This document shows, piece after piece, positions 31,330-39,720 of a stretch of DNA of 39,788 nt. The notes under the pieces are model-generated. The model worked only from the letters and a program-made list of their open reading frames with translations, had not been told where the DNA came from and did no database searches. Position 1 is the first letter of the stretch, and the number at the start of each line of letters is the position of its first letter. The DNA is from JAAOZP01 sp964616835. Its GTDB lineage: Archaea > Thermoproteota > EX4484-205 > JAAOZP01. A program made the translations under genes and the position numbers. Where the stretch lies: contig CAZTSG010000007.1 in NCBI GenBank assembly GCA_964616835.1, positions 1 to 39,788 on the forward strand, read 5' to 3'.

Positions 31330-32355
31330 TCACGATAACAACGTTCTGTACAGTTTAAGATATAATTCTATCACGATGTCCCAATTATAGTTGTTCACAA
31401 CAAGATCATATGCTCTCAGAGTCATTCTGGAAACATTTTCTTCTAACGCTCTCTTAACACAGCAGGCTATGGAGTCAACATTATTATTCTCAACTAAGAA
31501 TCCTGTGACCTCGTTTTGTACGAGCTCCGGGTTTCCTCCTACAGCAGTTGCAACAATGGGTATTTTAAGTGCCATTGCTTCCAGGATTGAAGTGCTTAGC
31601 CCCTCGCTCCTAGACGGGAGGATGAAGACCTTGGAGCCTGCAAGATATTTAAGTGCTTCATTTCTCGGCTTATAGCCAAGCAGGTGGAGGTTTCTAACTT
31701 TTTTAGAAGCCTTTAAAAGCTCAACATACAGGGGACCGTTTCCAATCAGTAGAAAGTTGGCCTCTGGAAGCCTCTGAGCAACTTCAACAAGCAGGTCAAC
31801 ACCCTTCTCATAGGACAATCTCCCAACATAAGTAACCTGGTTCTCATATAGTGTTATCTTCTCTTTAGGAATGTCGTTAAAATCTATCGCATTCGGAATA
31901 TACAATGGGTTGAAGCCTAGTCTTTTATAAAAATCTTCTGTGCTTTTCGAAATCACCGAAAAAGCGTCTGCCCACTTCAATACTCTCCTTTCAAAATCTC
32001 TTGCCATCCTACCCAATAATCTTCCGTGAAGCGAAGAAATCTGTTCACTATAAACACCATGTAGAGTTAAGACCTTTCTGCAATAAAGCAATTTCATCGG
32101 TAAAGCTGAGGGCAAGTTGTGCGCATGAACAATATCATACTTATCTCTTCCCAGACGGGCCCTCAGTGCTTTTAATGATGCTGAAAGCATAAAAGACGGG
32201 TTCATCAAATTCTTTATATTAATGAATGGCACGTTTTCAGTGGAGATTTTATCTATGTGATTTCCTCTCTTACTCAAATGCTCCATCAACTTAGAAACGT
32301 GATACGCGATTCCACCGATTCCTGATGTTCTTGGAACTATTACAAGTATTTTCAA
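31330..32355 (-). CDS. GT4-family glycosyltransferase
   Basis: The 341-residue GT-B enzyme probably adds a sugar to a lipid-linked or surface glycan. The N-terminal domain begins KILVIVPRTSGIGGIAYHVSKLMEHL, with the glycine-rich donor loop, and has DIVHAHNLPSALP near residue 75. The C-terminal domain has VTYVGRLSYEKGVDLLVEVAQRL near 189, GNGPLYVEL and the EX7E-type SRSEGLSTSILEAMALKIPIVAT near 257. All are typical of retaining GT4. It starts with TTG and has a TATA-like CTTTTTAAG about 30 bases upstream. The sugar is unknown. It opens the AT-rich glycan region and diverges from a second GT4. Confidence 0.92.
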   Translation of the reverse strand: MKILVIVPRTSGIGGIAYHVSKLMEHLSKRGNHIDKISTENVPFINIKNLMNPSFMLSASLKALRARLGRDKYDIVHAHNLPSALPMKLLYCRKVLTLHGVYSEQISSLHGRLLGRMARDFERRVLKWADAFSVISKSTEDFYKRLGFNPLYIPNAIDFNDIPKEKITLYENQVTYVGRLSYEKGVDLLVEVAQRLPEANFLLIGNGPLYVELLKASKKVRNLHLLGYKPRNEALKYLAGSKVFILPSRSEGLSTSILEAMALKIPIVATAVGGNPELVQNEVTGFLVENNNVDSIACCVKRALEENVSRMTLRAYDLVVNNYNWDIVIELYLKLYRTLLS

Positions 32356-32437
32356 AGCTTCTTTAATAAAGAGAAGTGTCTTAAAAAGTGTTTTGGTTTT
32401 TAACTATAATGAAACTGTTAGAAGACAGCATTAGTTA

Positions 32438-32461
32438 GGATATTGTTAACAATTATGATCC
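32438..32461. repeat. Palindrome between the two divergent GT4 genes
   Basis: A perfect 12-base palindrome ATTGTTAACAAT (32442-32453) is flanked by GGAT and ATCC half-sites at near-symmetric distance. It lies in the 214-base intergenic gap about 85 bases from one GT4 gene and 115 from the other. It could be a regulator-binding operator. It shares the core ATATTGTTAA with the inverted repeat at 33857-33879. Confidence 0.4.
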
Positions 32462-32532
32462 TGAAGTAATCATAACATTCTTACCTATAGGAAGCTAATA
32501 ATCCTCTGATTTACTGGCTCGCTAATGGTAAA

Positions 32533-32543
32533 TATTTTTAAAT
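32533..32543 (+). promoter_or_regulatory. TATA box of the second GT4 gene
   Basis: TATTTTTAAAT is about 32 bases before the ATG at 32570, predicting a near-leaderless mRNA. It would lie inside the gene if the upstream ATG at 32525 were used, which argues for the later start. Confidence 0.45.
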
Positions 32544-32569
32544 CTCTGATTTATGTTGGTCGAACAAGA

Positions 32570-33718
32570 ATGAAAATAGCTTTCATAATTGGACTACCCA
32601 TTCCCTACCCGGGAGCAGCTTGGACTAGAATAGAGAGTTTTGTAAAATCCTCGATGAAAAGAGGTCATGATGTGCTAGTAATCTGCACAGAAAAAAGGAG
32701 GAAGCTCCCTTATCTTATAGATACCTTTTTTAAGAGAAGGGGTTTTCTTAACGTTCTCTCCTTTTTCATAACTACTTTAGTAAACATTCCACGACATAGA
32801 GTTGATATAGTGGTAATATCCGTTCCCCCGGGTATTCATGCCCTTGGAGCATCTCTCGCCTGCTACATCCTCAGAAAGAAAATTGTCTTTGATTATAGAG
32901 ACGAGTGGGAAGACTACTTAATTAGCAAGACAACTAATGATATTAAGAAAGCCATGTATAAAATTTTGAAAGCCATAATGACATCTCTTTATTCGAAAGC
33001 AACCCTAGTAATAACCGTTACTCCCCCTATTATAGAGNNNNNNNNNNAAAATGTTCATCTCATACCGAATGGAGCGGATACAAGCCTGTTTAAGCCTGTT
33101 TATGAGAAAGCATCTTTAAGAGCTAAGTATGGCTTGAATGACGAGTTCATCTTAGTATATAATGGTTATGTAGGAAAGTATTATAGACTTGATATATGTA
33201 TTAAAGCTTTTGCAAAAATCGTTGAAACGAATCGTTTCAAAAAAATGAAGCTGCTATTAATAGGAGAAGGGGAGGATTTAGAAAAAATTCTTGAGCTTTC
33301 TAAGACATTAGAGATAAGGGAGAATGTAAAATACATGGGAGTAAAATATGATAAAAGGGAGATAGCAGAGCTAATAGCATTAGCTGACGTGGGTATAATA
33401 CCTTATGATAAAAATCCTTTATGGAAGAATGCCTTGCCAGCGAAGTTTTTTGAATACGCTTCCTGTGGAGTACCTGTAATCGCTAGCGTACAGAAACAAT
33501 CTATCCTAGCAGAAATTATAGACAGAGAAAGAATAGGCGTTCATGTAGAGCCAGAAGATATAGAGGAATTAGCAAAAGCAATTAAATTCTTATCGTCAGA
33601 CAAACATTTCTTGGAAGAAGCTTCTCGAAGAGCTAGAGGACTTATTAAGAGAGAATTTGATAGAGAGAAAATATCGTGTAAATTTTTGGAAATGATAGAA
33701 AAACTAACCTTAATATAA
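32570..33718 (+). CDS. GT4-family glycosyltransferase, interrupted by an assembly gap
   Basis: From ATG 32570 the protein begins MKIAFIIGLPIPYPGAAWTRIESFV, the usual start of WbuB-like GT4 enzymes; an upstream ATG at 32525 would add 15 unrelated residues. VVISVPPGIHALGASLACYILRKKIVFDYRDEWEDY is the conserved N-domain stretch (near residue 78). After the 10-N run come NVHLIPNGADTSLFKP, LLIGEGEDLEKILELS and the donor-site segment ALPAKFFEYASCGVPVIAS. The frame is kept across the Ns, but the linker usually contains a few more residues than the four unknown ones here. It is a retaining GT-B enzyme of a surface-glycan pathway; the sugar is unknown. Confidence 0.88.
   Translation: MKIAFIIGLPIPYPGAAWTRIESFVKSSMKRGHDVLVICTEKRRKLPYLIDTFFKRRGFLNVLSFFITTLVNIPRHRVDIVVISVPPGIHALGASLACYILRKKIVFDYRDEWEDYLISKTTNDIKKAMYKILKAIMTSLYSKATLVITVTPPIIEXXXXNVHLIPNGADTSLFKPVYEKASLRAKYGLNDEFILVYNGYVGKYYRLDICIKAFAKIVETNRFKKMKLLLIGEGEDLEKILELSKTLEIRENVKYMGVKYDKREIAELIALADVGIIPYDKNPLWKNALPAKFFEYASCGVPVIASVQKQSILAEIIDRERIGVHVEPEDIEELAKAIKFLSSDKHFLEEASRRARGLIKREFDREKISCKFLEMIEKLTLI
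33038..33047. other. Run of 10 N (assembly gap)
   Basis: Ten consecutive N lie in the coding sequence of the second GT4 gene. The flanking frames agree with a gap of 10 plus a multiple of 3. Confidence 0.99.
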
Positions 33719-33824
33719 TCACCGATTGACTTTCAAAATTAAGAATAAACTTGGATGTTGCAAAGGGCTTTATAGCTCCTAAGTATCAAGGGGGAACATT
33801 CTAACGTTATTACATGCATATTAA

Positions 33825-33838
33825 GTTTTTATTTTATC
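33825..33838 (+). terminator. T-rich stretch downstream of the second GT4 gene
   Basis: TTTTTATTTTATCC lies about 110 bases after the GT4 stop and before the next promoter. It could end the GT4 transcript. The 33719-33856 spacer otherwise shows no gene. Confidence 0.3.
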
Positions 33839-33856
33839 CTTAGACAATTGGAAAAC

Positions 33857-33879
33857 GCTTAACATTAATATTGTTAAGC
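33857..33879. repeat. Inverted repeat at the promoter of the TIGR04076-type gene
   Basis: Eight-base arms GCTTAACA and TGTTAAGC are separated by the 7-base AT spacer TTAATAT, which doubles as a TATA-like element 22-30 bases before a GTG at 33895. A repressor bound here would cover the TATA box. The TTG at 33871 falls inside the repeat, so it is less likely to be the start. Confidence 0.5.
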
Positions 33880-33894
33880 CTTGAAAACAAGTCG

Positions 33895-34215
33895 GTGAGT
33901 CTCTTGACACAGTATAGGATTAGGCTTACCGTGAAAGAAGTTCGCGGCTCGTGTGCCTTAGGATATAAGGTTGGTGATGAGATTATTGTTGAAAGATACT
34001 ACATTCCCGAGTGGCAGAAATGTAAAATATGCCTGCACGCTCTCACGGGCATGGCACCGCTTTTAATGCTTTTTGCAAAAGGAATTTCGGCTAAGGAGCT
34101 AGGTATAGGCAACATAAATGATAGAGGCTATGTTCAGTGTCCAGATCCCGGCAAACCTTACACGGAAGGGGGAACAGTTATTTTTGAGCTTAATAGAGAA
34201 AGTTTGGAAGACTAG
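33895..34215 (+). CDS. TIGR04076-type small protein
   Basis: The 106-residue protein resembles the TIGR04076 family: YRIRLTVKEVRGSCALGYKVGDEIIV, then ICLHALTGMAPLLMLFAKGI and VQCPDPGKPYTEGGTVIFEL. The conserved features are the KVGDE turn, a mid-protein Cys followed by a hydrophobic helix, and the CPDP...V-x-FE end. Family members are found in anaerobic archaea and bacteria and have no settled function; the spaced Cys residues suggest metal or redox chemistry. GTG 33895 is preferred as a leaderless start after the TATA element at 33864-33872; TTG 33871 would add eight residues. It overlaps the convergent wecB stop by 4 bases. Confidence 0.78.
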   Translation: MSLLTQYRIRLTVKEVRGSCALGYKVGDEIIVERYYIPEWQKCKICLHALTGMAPLLMLFAKGISAKELGIGNINDRGYVQCPDPGKPYTEGGTVIFELNRESLED

Positions 34216-35288
34216 TTCTCCCAGCTTGAGGAAATTGCTTTCACAATTCGTTTAGAAGCCTTGCCGTCACCGAACGGATTATCTTTAAACCTTTTTTTCA
34301 TCTCGTTATAATTGTTTACTACATATTCTAAAGCTTGCAATATCTTTATCGGATCGGTACCACTAACGAGGTTAACACCCATCTCTACTGTTTCAATCCA
34401 TTCTGTTCGCTTTCTCAAGGTAATGCATGGAACTCTCGACCAGAAAGATTCCTTCTGCAATCCTCCAGAATCCGTTAAGACTAATTTAGCATTTTTAAGC
34501 AACGTAAGCATTTCGATATACCCTACTGGATCGATTGTAAGAATATTACTAGGTATGTTAATACCATTCTCCCTTAATCTATTTCTTGTCCTTGGATGGA
34601 TTGGAAAGACAATTTTCATCCCTGCTTTCCCAACAGCCTCAAAAATGTTTCTTAGCCTGAACGGATCTTCTGTATTTTCAGCCCGATGAATAGTTAATAC
34701 AGCATAATCCTCTCTCTTAAGACTTAGTTTATCGACAATGTTACTTGTCTTCTTACTGAATCTTATGAAGACATCATACATAGTATCTCCTGTCAAGAAT
34801 ATTTTCCCAACTACGGACTCATTCTCTAAATTCTTCTTACAGTTAAGTGTAGGTGCAAAAAGAAGAAGTGAGCAGTGATCTATAAGCCTCCTATTAATCT
34901 CCTCAGCCATCTTCAAATCGTAACATCTGGCACCCGCTTCTATGTGAGCTACAGCTATACCCAGTTTTACTGAAGTTAAAGCTCCAGCTAAAGCGGAGTT
35001 TGTGTCTCCAGGGATCAAAACAAGAGACGGCCTATGCTTAATAATATGCCTCTCAAGCCTTAACATTATTTCACCAGTTTGATAAGCATGAGAACCCGAG
35101 CCAACTTCTAAATTCACCTTCGGATCTGGAAGATTAAATTCTTCTAGAAAAACCTGCGAAAGTTTAAAATCATAGTGCTGACCAGTATGAATAATCTCAA
35201 TATCAAGATTCTGCTTCAGGCATTCATGTATTACAGGAGCAGATTTAATTATCTGAGGCCTAGTGCCTATTATCATCCATATTTTCAT
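34212..35288 (-). CDS. wecB: UDP-N-acetylglucosamine 2-epimerase (non-hydrolysing)
   Basis: The 358-residue cytoplasmic enzyme interconverts UDP-GlcNAc and UDP-ManNAc, feeding ManNAc or ManNAcA into surface glycans. Landmarks are IGTRPQIIKSAPVI (residues 7-20), HTGQHYD near 35, LIPGDTNSALAGAL near 91, HIEAGARCYDLKMAEEINRRLIDH near 116, TIHRAEN near 199 and TDSGGLQKESFW near 272. All are diagnostic for WecB/MnaA. Length is usual. It is the last gene of the five-gene minus-strand operon, 27 bases after the beta-propeller gene. No UDP-ManNAc dehydrogenase (wecC) is seen in the window. Confidence 0.95.
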   Translation of the reverse strand: MKIWMIIGTRPQIIKSAPVIHECLKQNLDIEIIHTGQHYDFKLSQVFLEEFNLPDPKVNLEVGSGSHAYQTGEIMLRLERHIIKHRPSLVLIPGDTNSALAGALTSVKLGIAVAHIEAGARCYDLKMAEEINRRLIDHCSLLLFAPTLNCKKNLENESVVGKIFLTGDTMYDVFIRFSKKTSNIVDKLSLKREDYAVLTIHRAENTEDPFRLRNIFEAVGKAGMKIVFPIHPRTRNRLRENGINIPSNILTIDPVGYIEMLTLLKNAKLVLTDSGGLQKESFWSRVPCITLRKRTEWIETVEMGVNLVSGTDPIKILQALEYVVNNYNEMKKRFKDNPFGDGKASKRIVKAISSSWEN

Positions 35289-35315
35289 ATCTTACAACCT
35301 TCAGCCTTCAATCTA

Positions 35316-36317
35316 TTATTCCTTAGATATTGAAAACACAGAGAGCGCGGTTTTCCAAACTTTGTCGGCTCTATCCGTAACCGCGTAATACAGATATATA
35401 AGGTCATCATTTAATACTGGGCAAGGCGTATCTAAAGCTATTTCACTTCTTATTGATGGGATTATGCTAGATTTTTCTTTAGGACCATCTACCAGTATTT
35501 GAAGAGTGCTGGGCTTTGTAAAGTAGGGAGACGAATCAGTTACTAATCCTATGTACTGTTTATATGGAAATCCTGTAGAATAAGTAGAAGCGGCAGTAAA
35601 AAGATAGTGATAACCTCCCATACTTAAATACCCTGGACAGAAGAGCGATTCATTCCAACTGCCCTTAGCCCCATTCAAGTGTTGAAGCGGATTACCATCG
35701 AACTTAGAAACCTCTACGTTGAATGGAGATTCTATTTTCAGTTTTAAGATTCCGATTCTGCGAAGCCAGAACACAGGAGCAAACCACCATCTGGGCCTAA
35801 ACAGGCGTTCCTCCAACTTATTAGAAACGTTACTATAATAAAGTAAGAACTCGTTTTCACTTATTCTAGCAACACTAGGTCCTAAGTCAATGTCCGTTCC
35901 TTCCCATAAATACTCCGGCTCAGCAAGAACTTTAATGAATTTCCAAGGACCTTTCAGATCATCAGAGTAAGTTAGCATTATCCTTCTACCCTTTCCATAA
36001 GGACTACCGGCAAATGCCATATAGAAGTAATTACCTACTCTCCAAACTACTGGAGTCACAACCTGTCTTAGAGAAAGATCCTTGGCATCTAATATTGGTT
36101 TATCAACTTTCTTAAAGTTTAAACCATCATTTGAAACAGCCAAGCCTATACTTGTCTCAGACCACATTATGTCAGAAGCACCGGTATAGAACATGAAGTA
36201 TTCGTCGGAATATTCTTCATCATGAAATACTGATGCAAAAGTGGCAGCTCCCGAGTCGAAACAACCTTTTGATACATCAAGTATGATACCTTTATGTAAT
36301 CGATAACTTAAATTCAT
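35316..36317 (-). CDS. Five-bladed beta-propeller glycosidase-like protein (GH43/GH32/GH130-type fold)
   Basis: The 333-residue protein has recurring propeller blades such as YFMFYTGASDIMWSETSIGLAVSNDGLNFKKV, YFYMAFAGSPYGKGRRIMLTYSDDLKGPWKFI and FLLYYSNVSNKL. These resemble blades of the GH43/GH32/GH130 superfamily. No signal peptide is present, so it acts in the cytoplasm unless exported differently. Catalytic acids cannot be assigned with confidence; candidates are E133 and D136 in WEGTDIDLGPSVA. Its ATG overlaps the FrhB-like stop (ATGA), placing it inside a glycan biosynthesis operon. It might trim or phosphorolyse a glycan intermediate, or just bind sugars. Confidence 0.72.
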   Translation of the reverse strand: MNLSYRLHKGIILDVSKGCFDSGAATFASVFHDEEYSDEYFMFYTGASDIMWSETSIGLAVSNDGLNFKKVDKPILDAKDLSLRQVVTPVVWRVGNYFYMAFAGSPYGKGRRIMLTYSDDLKGPWKFIKVLAEPEYLWEGTDIDLGPSVARISENEFLLYYSNVSNKLEERLFRPRWWFAPVFWLRRIGILKLKIESPFNVEVSKFDGNPLQHLNGAKGSWNESLFCPGYLSMGGYHYLFTAASTYSTGFPYKQYIGLVTDSSPYFTKPSTLQILVDGPKEKSSIIPSIRSEIALDTPCPVLNDDLIYLYYAVTDRADKVWKTALSVFSISKE

Positions 36318-37597
36318 TTTACCAACCGATAACTTATATCTATCAGGTTTCGGACGATATTAAATAAAATTCCATACAAGACTAGTAGTCTCCATAAATA
36401 TCTCCTCCTAGTGAGATTCATTCCAATTTTAACTAATGCCATCAAGATAAGCCAACGATAATTAATCTTACTTTTTACAGGTATATCTATATTTAGAATG
36501 TTATGTACTTCTTTAAATAACGAGTACGTGGTATAAAAGTAATTGTAGAAATAAGAAAAAATTTTTTGCGAATTCATAATATCGCTTTCTGAAATTTCAT
36601 CGTAGAAAATATATTTTTTCTCCTTCATCTTCTGAAGTATTTTATTAACTTCTCTGTTTCTAACAATAATTAGAGAAGTCCCTTTCTTATCCCCCTTGAA
36701 TTTATCCAGCCAAGCATCACCAACCGATATATCAGCATAAGAGGAAAACCTGTCAACGCATAGCAGACACCTTTTTTGAGCAAATATTGGGAAAAAACAG
36801 AGGCTATGATAGGCTTTAGCTATAAAATTCTTTGGTCTTCTATGAATTAAGATCCTTTTCCCCGTCTTATAAATTAACACATTGTAACCAGGCCAACCGA
36901 TACCGCGATATATAGATACTAGATTTTCAACGCCTATGTTATATGCGTATAAAAGATACTTATGGGAGTTAATGTTCGGAGTACCGCCACAGAATAAACC
37001 CACTTTAATAAAGATTTTTTTATGTAATTCTCTGTGAAAAATACTAAGTTTACTTATAGCATATATTTGACAGGGAGTGCCGACTATTGCGAACTTTCCC
37101 TCCATAGCCAAAAGCTTCTTCAATATCTTATTCATAGATGTTGGAAAATATCTTGTACCTGCCAGCTCGTAAATATCATGAATTGCCGTTGTAATAAATG
37201 GCTCGTAGATAAACGGAGAACCGGATGTGGGCTTTATTAAAATAACCCCATCGACAAGTTTATTCTCTAATAAATATTTAAACAAACTGCTTACAATTCC
37301 TCCAGATGATGCTTTATAACGTAATTTATCATCTAATGAAAAGCCATAGTAAAGTGCTACATAATCTCCCAACAACTTGTTTCTCGACGAAACGGAGGAA
37401 CGCGTCTTTATATCTAAACTGGGGCAAATCTTTAGACATAAACCACAATTAGTACATTTTGTGCTATCTACTTCTGCAAACAGTATTCCTTTTTCATCGT
37501 CAATATTTATGTCAATGGCATTATTTGGACAAATGGAGAAACACGTACCGCATCCGTTACATAATTCTAATTTGACTATATCGCTAACGTTTCTCAT
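36314..37597 (-). CDS. FrhB-like (coenzyme F420 hydrogenase/dehydrogenase beta) iron-sulfur protein
   Basis: The 427-residue protein starts with two 4Fe-4S ferredoxin motifs, CNGCGTCFSICP (13-24) and CTNCGLCLKICP (48-59). The FrhB core follows: YKASSGGIVSSLFKYLL near residue 94, GTRYFPTSM, FAIVGTPCQIYAI near 174, KVGLFCGGTPN near 198 and ISVGDAWLDKFKGDKKGTSLIIVR near 290. The C-terminal 60 residues are basic and hydrophobic and may touch the membrane. FrhB-like proteins bind flavin and reduce F420 or other acceptors; forms next to pyruvyl transferases in polysaccharide loci are of unknown function. It overlaps the pyruvyl transferase by 14 bases. No hydrogenase genes are near, so a redox step on a glycan is the simplest inference. 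Confidence 0.88.
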   Translation of the reverse strand: MRNVSDIVKLELCNGCGTCFSICPNNAIDINIDDEKGILFAEVDSTKCTNCGLCLKICPSLDIKTRSSVSSRNKLLGDYVALYYGFSLDDKLRYKASSGGIVSSLFKYLLENKLVDGVILIKPTSGSPFIYEPFITTAIHDIYELAGTRYFPTSMNKILKKLLAMEGKFAIVGTPCQIYAISKLSIFHRELHKKIFIKVGLFCGGTPNINSHKYLLYAYNIGVENLVSIYRGIGWPGYNVLIYKTGKRILIHRRPKNFIAKAYHSLCFFPIFAQKRCLLCVDRFSSYADISVGDAWLDKFKGDKKGTSLIIVRNREVNKILQKMKEKKYIFYDEISESDIMNSQKIFSYFYNYFYTTYSLFKEVHNILNIDIPVKSKINYRWLILMALVKIGMNLTRRRYLWRLLVLYGILFNIVRNLIDISYRLVK

Positions 37598-38846
37598 ATA
37601 TCTCTTTTCTCAGTATTTCTTTGAATAATTGTGAAGACTCTTTTAATTTACTCATTTTATCCTCGATTTTCTTCACAATAATATTTCTTTCACGCAACAA
37701 CAAATCAATTTTGTTGATCAATTCTTCTTCTCTCAAATCTTCGTAATTTATTACAAAATTTTTAAGACCAAACAGCTCCATTGCTTCAGAGTATTTATTT
37801 GCCCAAGCAATTACTATTGGAGGCACTCGCATTTTTAAAGCAGAAATCATACAATGATATCGTGAAGTGATGACGAAATCACATAACGCTATAAGAGCCT
37901 TTATCTCGTTTGCTGTTAATTCATCTGGGACAGTTATAACCTTTTCCCTATTTTTGACTTTTTTATATAATAAATCGCATATTAACTTATCATCCGGCAT
38001 TTTTGTATTTCCCCGAATTTCATGCGCTATAAGAAAAACATTATAACCTAAATGCGTTGTTAAGTAATCTATAATGTTTATCATTATTCTTAATATTCTC
38101 GCTCCAAGCCACCTATATATGTGTATATTCGGCGATATTGCAACATATTTGTTAGAAGGTGAAGTGTGAAGACGCGTGTAGACTTTATTCCTATACTGTT
38201 CATCGGGATCTTCGTAAGAAAATGCTAAATCTGGAACAAAAATTACATTGTTATTACGAATACCAATTTCTCGTAAGAACTTAATAGACATTACGCCCCT
38301 AGGCATAATGTATGTAGCTGCATCAAGCCCTATTCTTGCAAGAATTCTTATGAACGGATTACTGGACGGACCATATGATTGCGGTAAACAGAAGTACTTC
38401 TTTCCAAGTAATTTGGCACATATCATTCTGAGTGCAGAGCGAACAGCACTATATATCCCAAAGTTATCTGTAAAGGATACTCCTGCAATTTCGAGAATAA
38501 CATCAATATCTGCATAAATCCTTAGTAAAGTCCTAAAGGGGATACGGATATGTTCAATATTTAAACGTCTACATATTAAAAGTAGCGCTATTGCAAAAAA
38601 ATCGTGTATTATGTTTAAATATTTGAAAAGCTTTCCATTTTTTAAATGTCCACAAACTTTTATATCATAAGGATTTCCTACGGCCCTTAAGAAATTAGTA
38701 TCATATTCCTTATATGACGATAAGAGAAGAATTTGACATTCGCTATCTAACTCTCTAATCTTTTTACATGCTTCAAAAACCATAGCTTCCCCTCCGCGGC
38801 TTCTTAAAGACACACCTATTATCAGATATCTCATTTTTGAAATCAC
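37584..38846 (-). CDS. Polysaccharide pyruvyl transferase family protein
   Basis: The 420-residue protein matches the WcaK/CsaB/AmsJ family, which transfers pyruvate from phosphoenolpyruvate to form a ketal on a sugar. Landmarks are LIIGVSLRSRGGEAMVF near residue 8, the LEIAGVSFTDNFG segment near 117 (replacing the usual GGG), FCLPQSYGPSSNP near 151, RGVMSIKFLREIGI near 183 and VITSRYHCMISALKMRVPPIVIAW near 328, the last being the strongest signature. The C-terminus is a charged helix. The GTG start overlaps the methyltransferase stop by 4 bases; ATG 38834 is four codons downstream. A pyruvyl ketal would add negative charge to the glycan. The family also contains members of unknown substrate. 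Confidence 0.9.
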   Translation of the reverse strand: MISKMRYLIIGVSLRSRGGEAMVFEACKKIRELDSECQILLLSSYKEYDTNFLRAVGNPYDIKVCGHLKNGKLFKYLNIIHDFFAIALLLICRRLNIEHIRIPFRTLLRIYADIDVILEIAGVSFTDNFGIYSAVRSALRMICAKLLGKKYFCLPQSYGPSSNPFIRILARIGLDAATYIMPRGVMSIKFLREIGIRNNNVIFVPDLAFSYEDPDEQYRNKVYTRLHTSPSNKYVAISPNIHIYRWLGARILRIMINIIDYLTTHLGYNVFLIAHEIRGNTKMPDDKLICDLLYKKVKNREKVITVPDELTANEIKALIALCDFVITSRYHCMISALKMRVPPIVIAWANKYSEAMELFGLKNFVINYEDLREEELINKIDLLLRERNIIVKKIEDKMSKLKESSQLFKEILRKEIYEKR

Positions 38847-39550
38847 TTTTGTTTTTTAACTATCACCACGTAATGGTAACTTAAATCGCAAAAAATTTTT
38901 TTAATCTTATAAAAACTACCAAACCTTCTTTTTTTAACCGTTAATCCTGAAACACTGACATTATGCGTCGATCGGGTTTTCGTAGAACTTCTCTTAAGAG
39001 TTTTCCTAATAAGAGAAAGAAGAAGGGCATACAGTCTGAAGAAGAAGTTATAATAATATCCATATAGATCAACTAGGTAAAAAAGATCCTTTATGAGGCT
39101 TTTTATTGAATTTGTTGTATAATAGTGATAATGAGGAACATTAAATTCGGGAAACCGGTATATTCCACAACGAATTTCAATTTCTCTTAAAAGTCTAAAT
39201 ATGGATTTACCAGTAGGCACCGTAAAAAGAAGCACTCCATTTCTCTTTAAAATTCTGTGAAATTCTTTGAGAGTGTTTTTATCATCCTTGATAAGTTGAA
39301 GAGTAGATAGACAAAATATGAAATCAAATATTTCTTTTCTAAAAGGCATATTTTCAATAGAAGCTGCTATAAAGTTATGTTTTTTATGATTTTTCAAGCG
39401 TTCGGGTATAACTATATCTATTGGTATTATTTCAAGCTTGGGCTTAAAGTATTTAAGCAAAACCGTATAGGTAAGTTGCCCACATCCAGCGTCTAATACT
39501 AATCCTTTCGATGGAGCATGTCTTAATAGAGAATTTAATGGTTCTTCCAT
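38843..39550 (-). CDS. Class I SAM-dependent methyltransferase (Methyltransf_11 type)
   Basis: The 235-residue protein has motif I LVLDAGCGQLTY near residue 18, an acidic strand-2 end IIPIDIV, motif III-like NFIAASIENMPFRKEIFDFIFCLSTLQLI near 58 and FHRILKRNGVLLFTVPTG near 98. It lacks the C-terminal NPPY motif, so small-molecule, lipid or sugar methylation is likely. The C-terminal part is basic (many Lys/Arg) and partly hydrophobic. It is the first gene of the five-gene glycan operon, with ATG at 39550 and a TATA box about 45 bases upstream. In this context O-methylation of a sugar is the best guess. Confidence 0.88.
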   Translation of the reverse strand: MEEPLNSLLRHAPSKGLVLDAGCGQLTYTVLLKYFKPKLEIIPIDIVIPERLKNHKKHNFIAASIENMPFRKEIFDFIFCLSTLQLIKDDKNTLKEFHRILKRNGVLLFTVPTGKSIFRLLREIEIRCGIYRFPEFNVPHYHYYTTNSIKSLIKDLFYLVDLYGYYYNFFFRLYALLLSLIRKTLKRSSTKTRSTHNVSVSGLTVKKRRFGSFYKIKKIFCDLSYHYVVIVKKQK

Positions 39551-39589
39551 TTTAGCAACTCTTTAGTTACTTAATGAATCAATCTTGAC

Positions 39590-39599
39590 AATTTATAAG
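39590..39599 (-). promoter_or_regulatory. TATA box of the five-gene glycan operon
   Basis: The minus-strand sequence CTTATAAATT is a good TATA match about 45 bases before the methyltransferase ATG. It predicts a leader of about 20 bases containing AACTAAAGAG. The rest of 39600-39788 is AT-rich spacer with no gene seen on either strand. Confidence 0.5.
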
Positions 39600-39704
39600 T
39601 ACCTTCTATCGAGAACGTTATTTATCATCCTCCAACAATAATAAGCTTGAATAGACATCATAAACAACTATGCTAATTCATGAAGAGTTTATTGCATTTA
39701 AATT

Positions 39705-39720
39705 AGTCACTATAGTAACT
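39705..39720. repeat. Near-perfect 16-base palindrome upstream of the glycan operon
   Basis: AGTCACTATAGTAACT is symmetric except at one base pair position in each arm. It lies about 110 bases upstream of the operon TATA box. It may be an operator or belong to the neighbouring gene outside the window. Confidence 0.3.
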
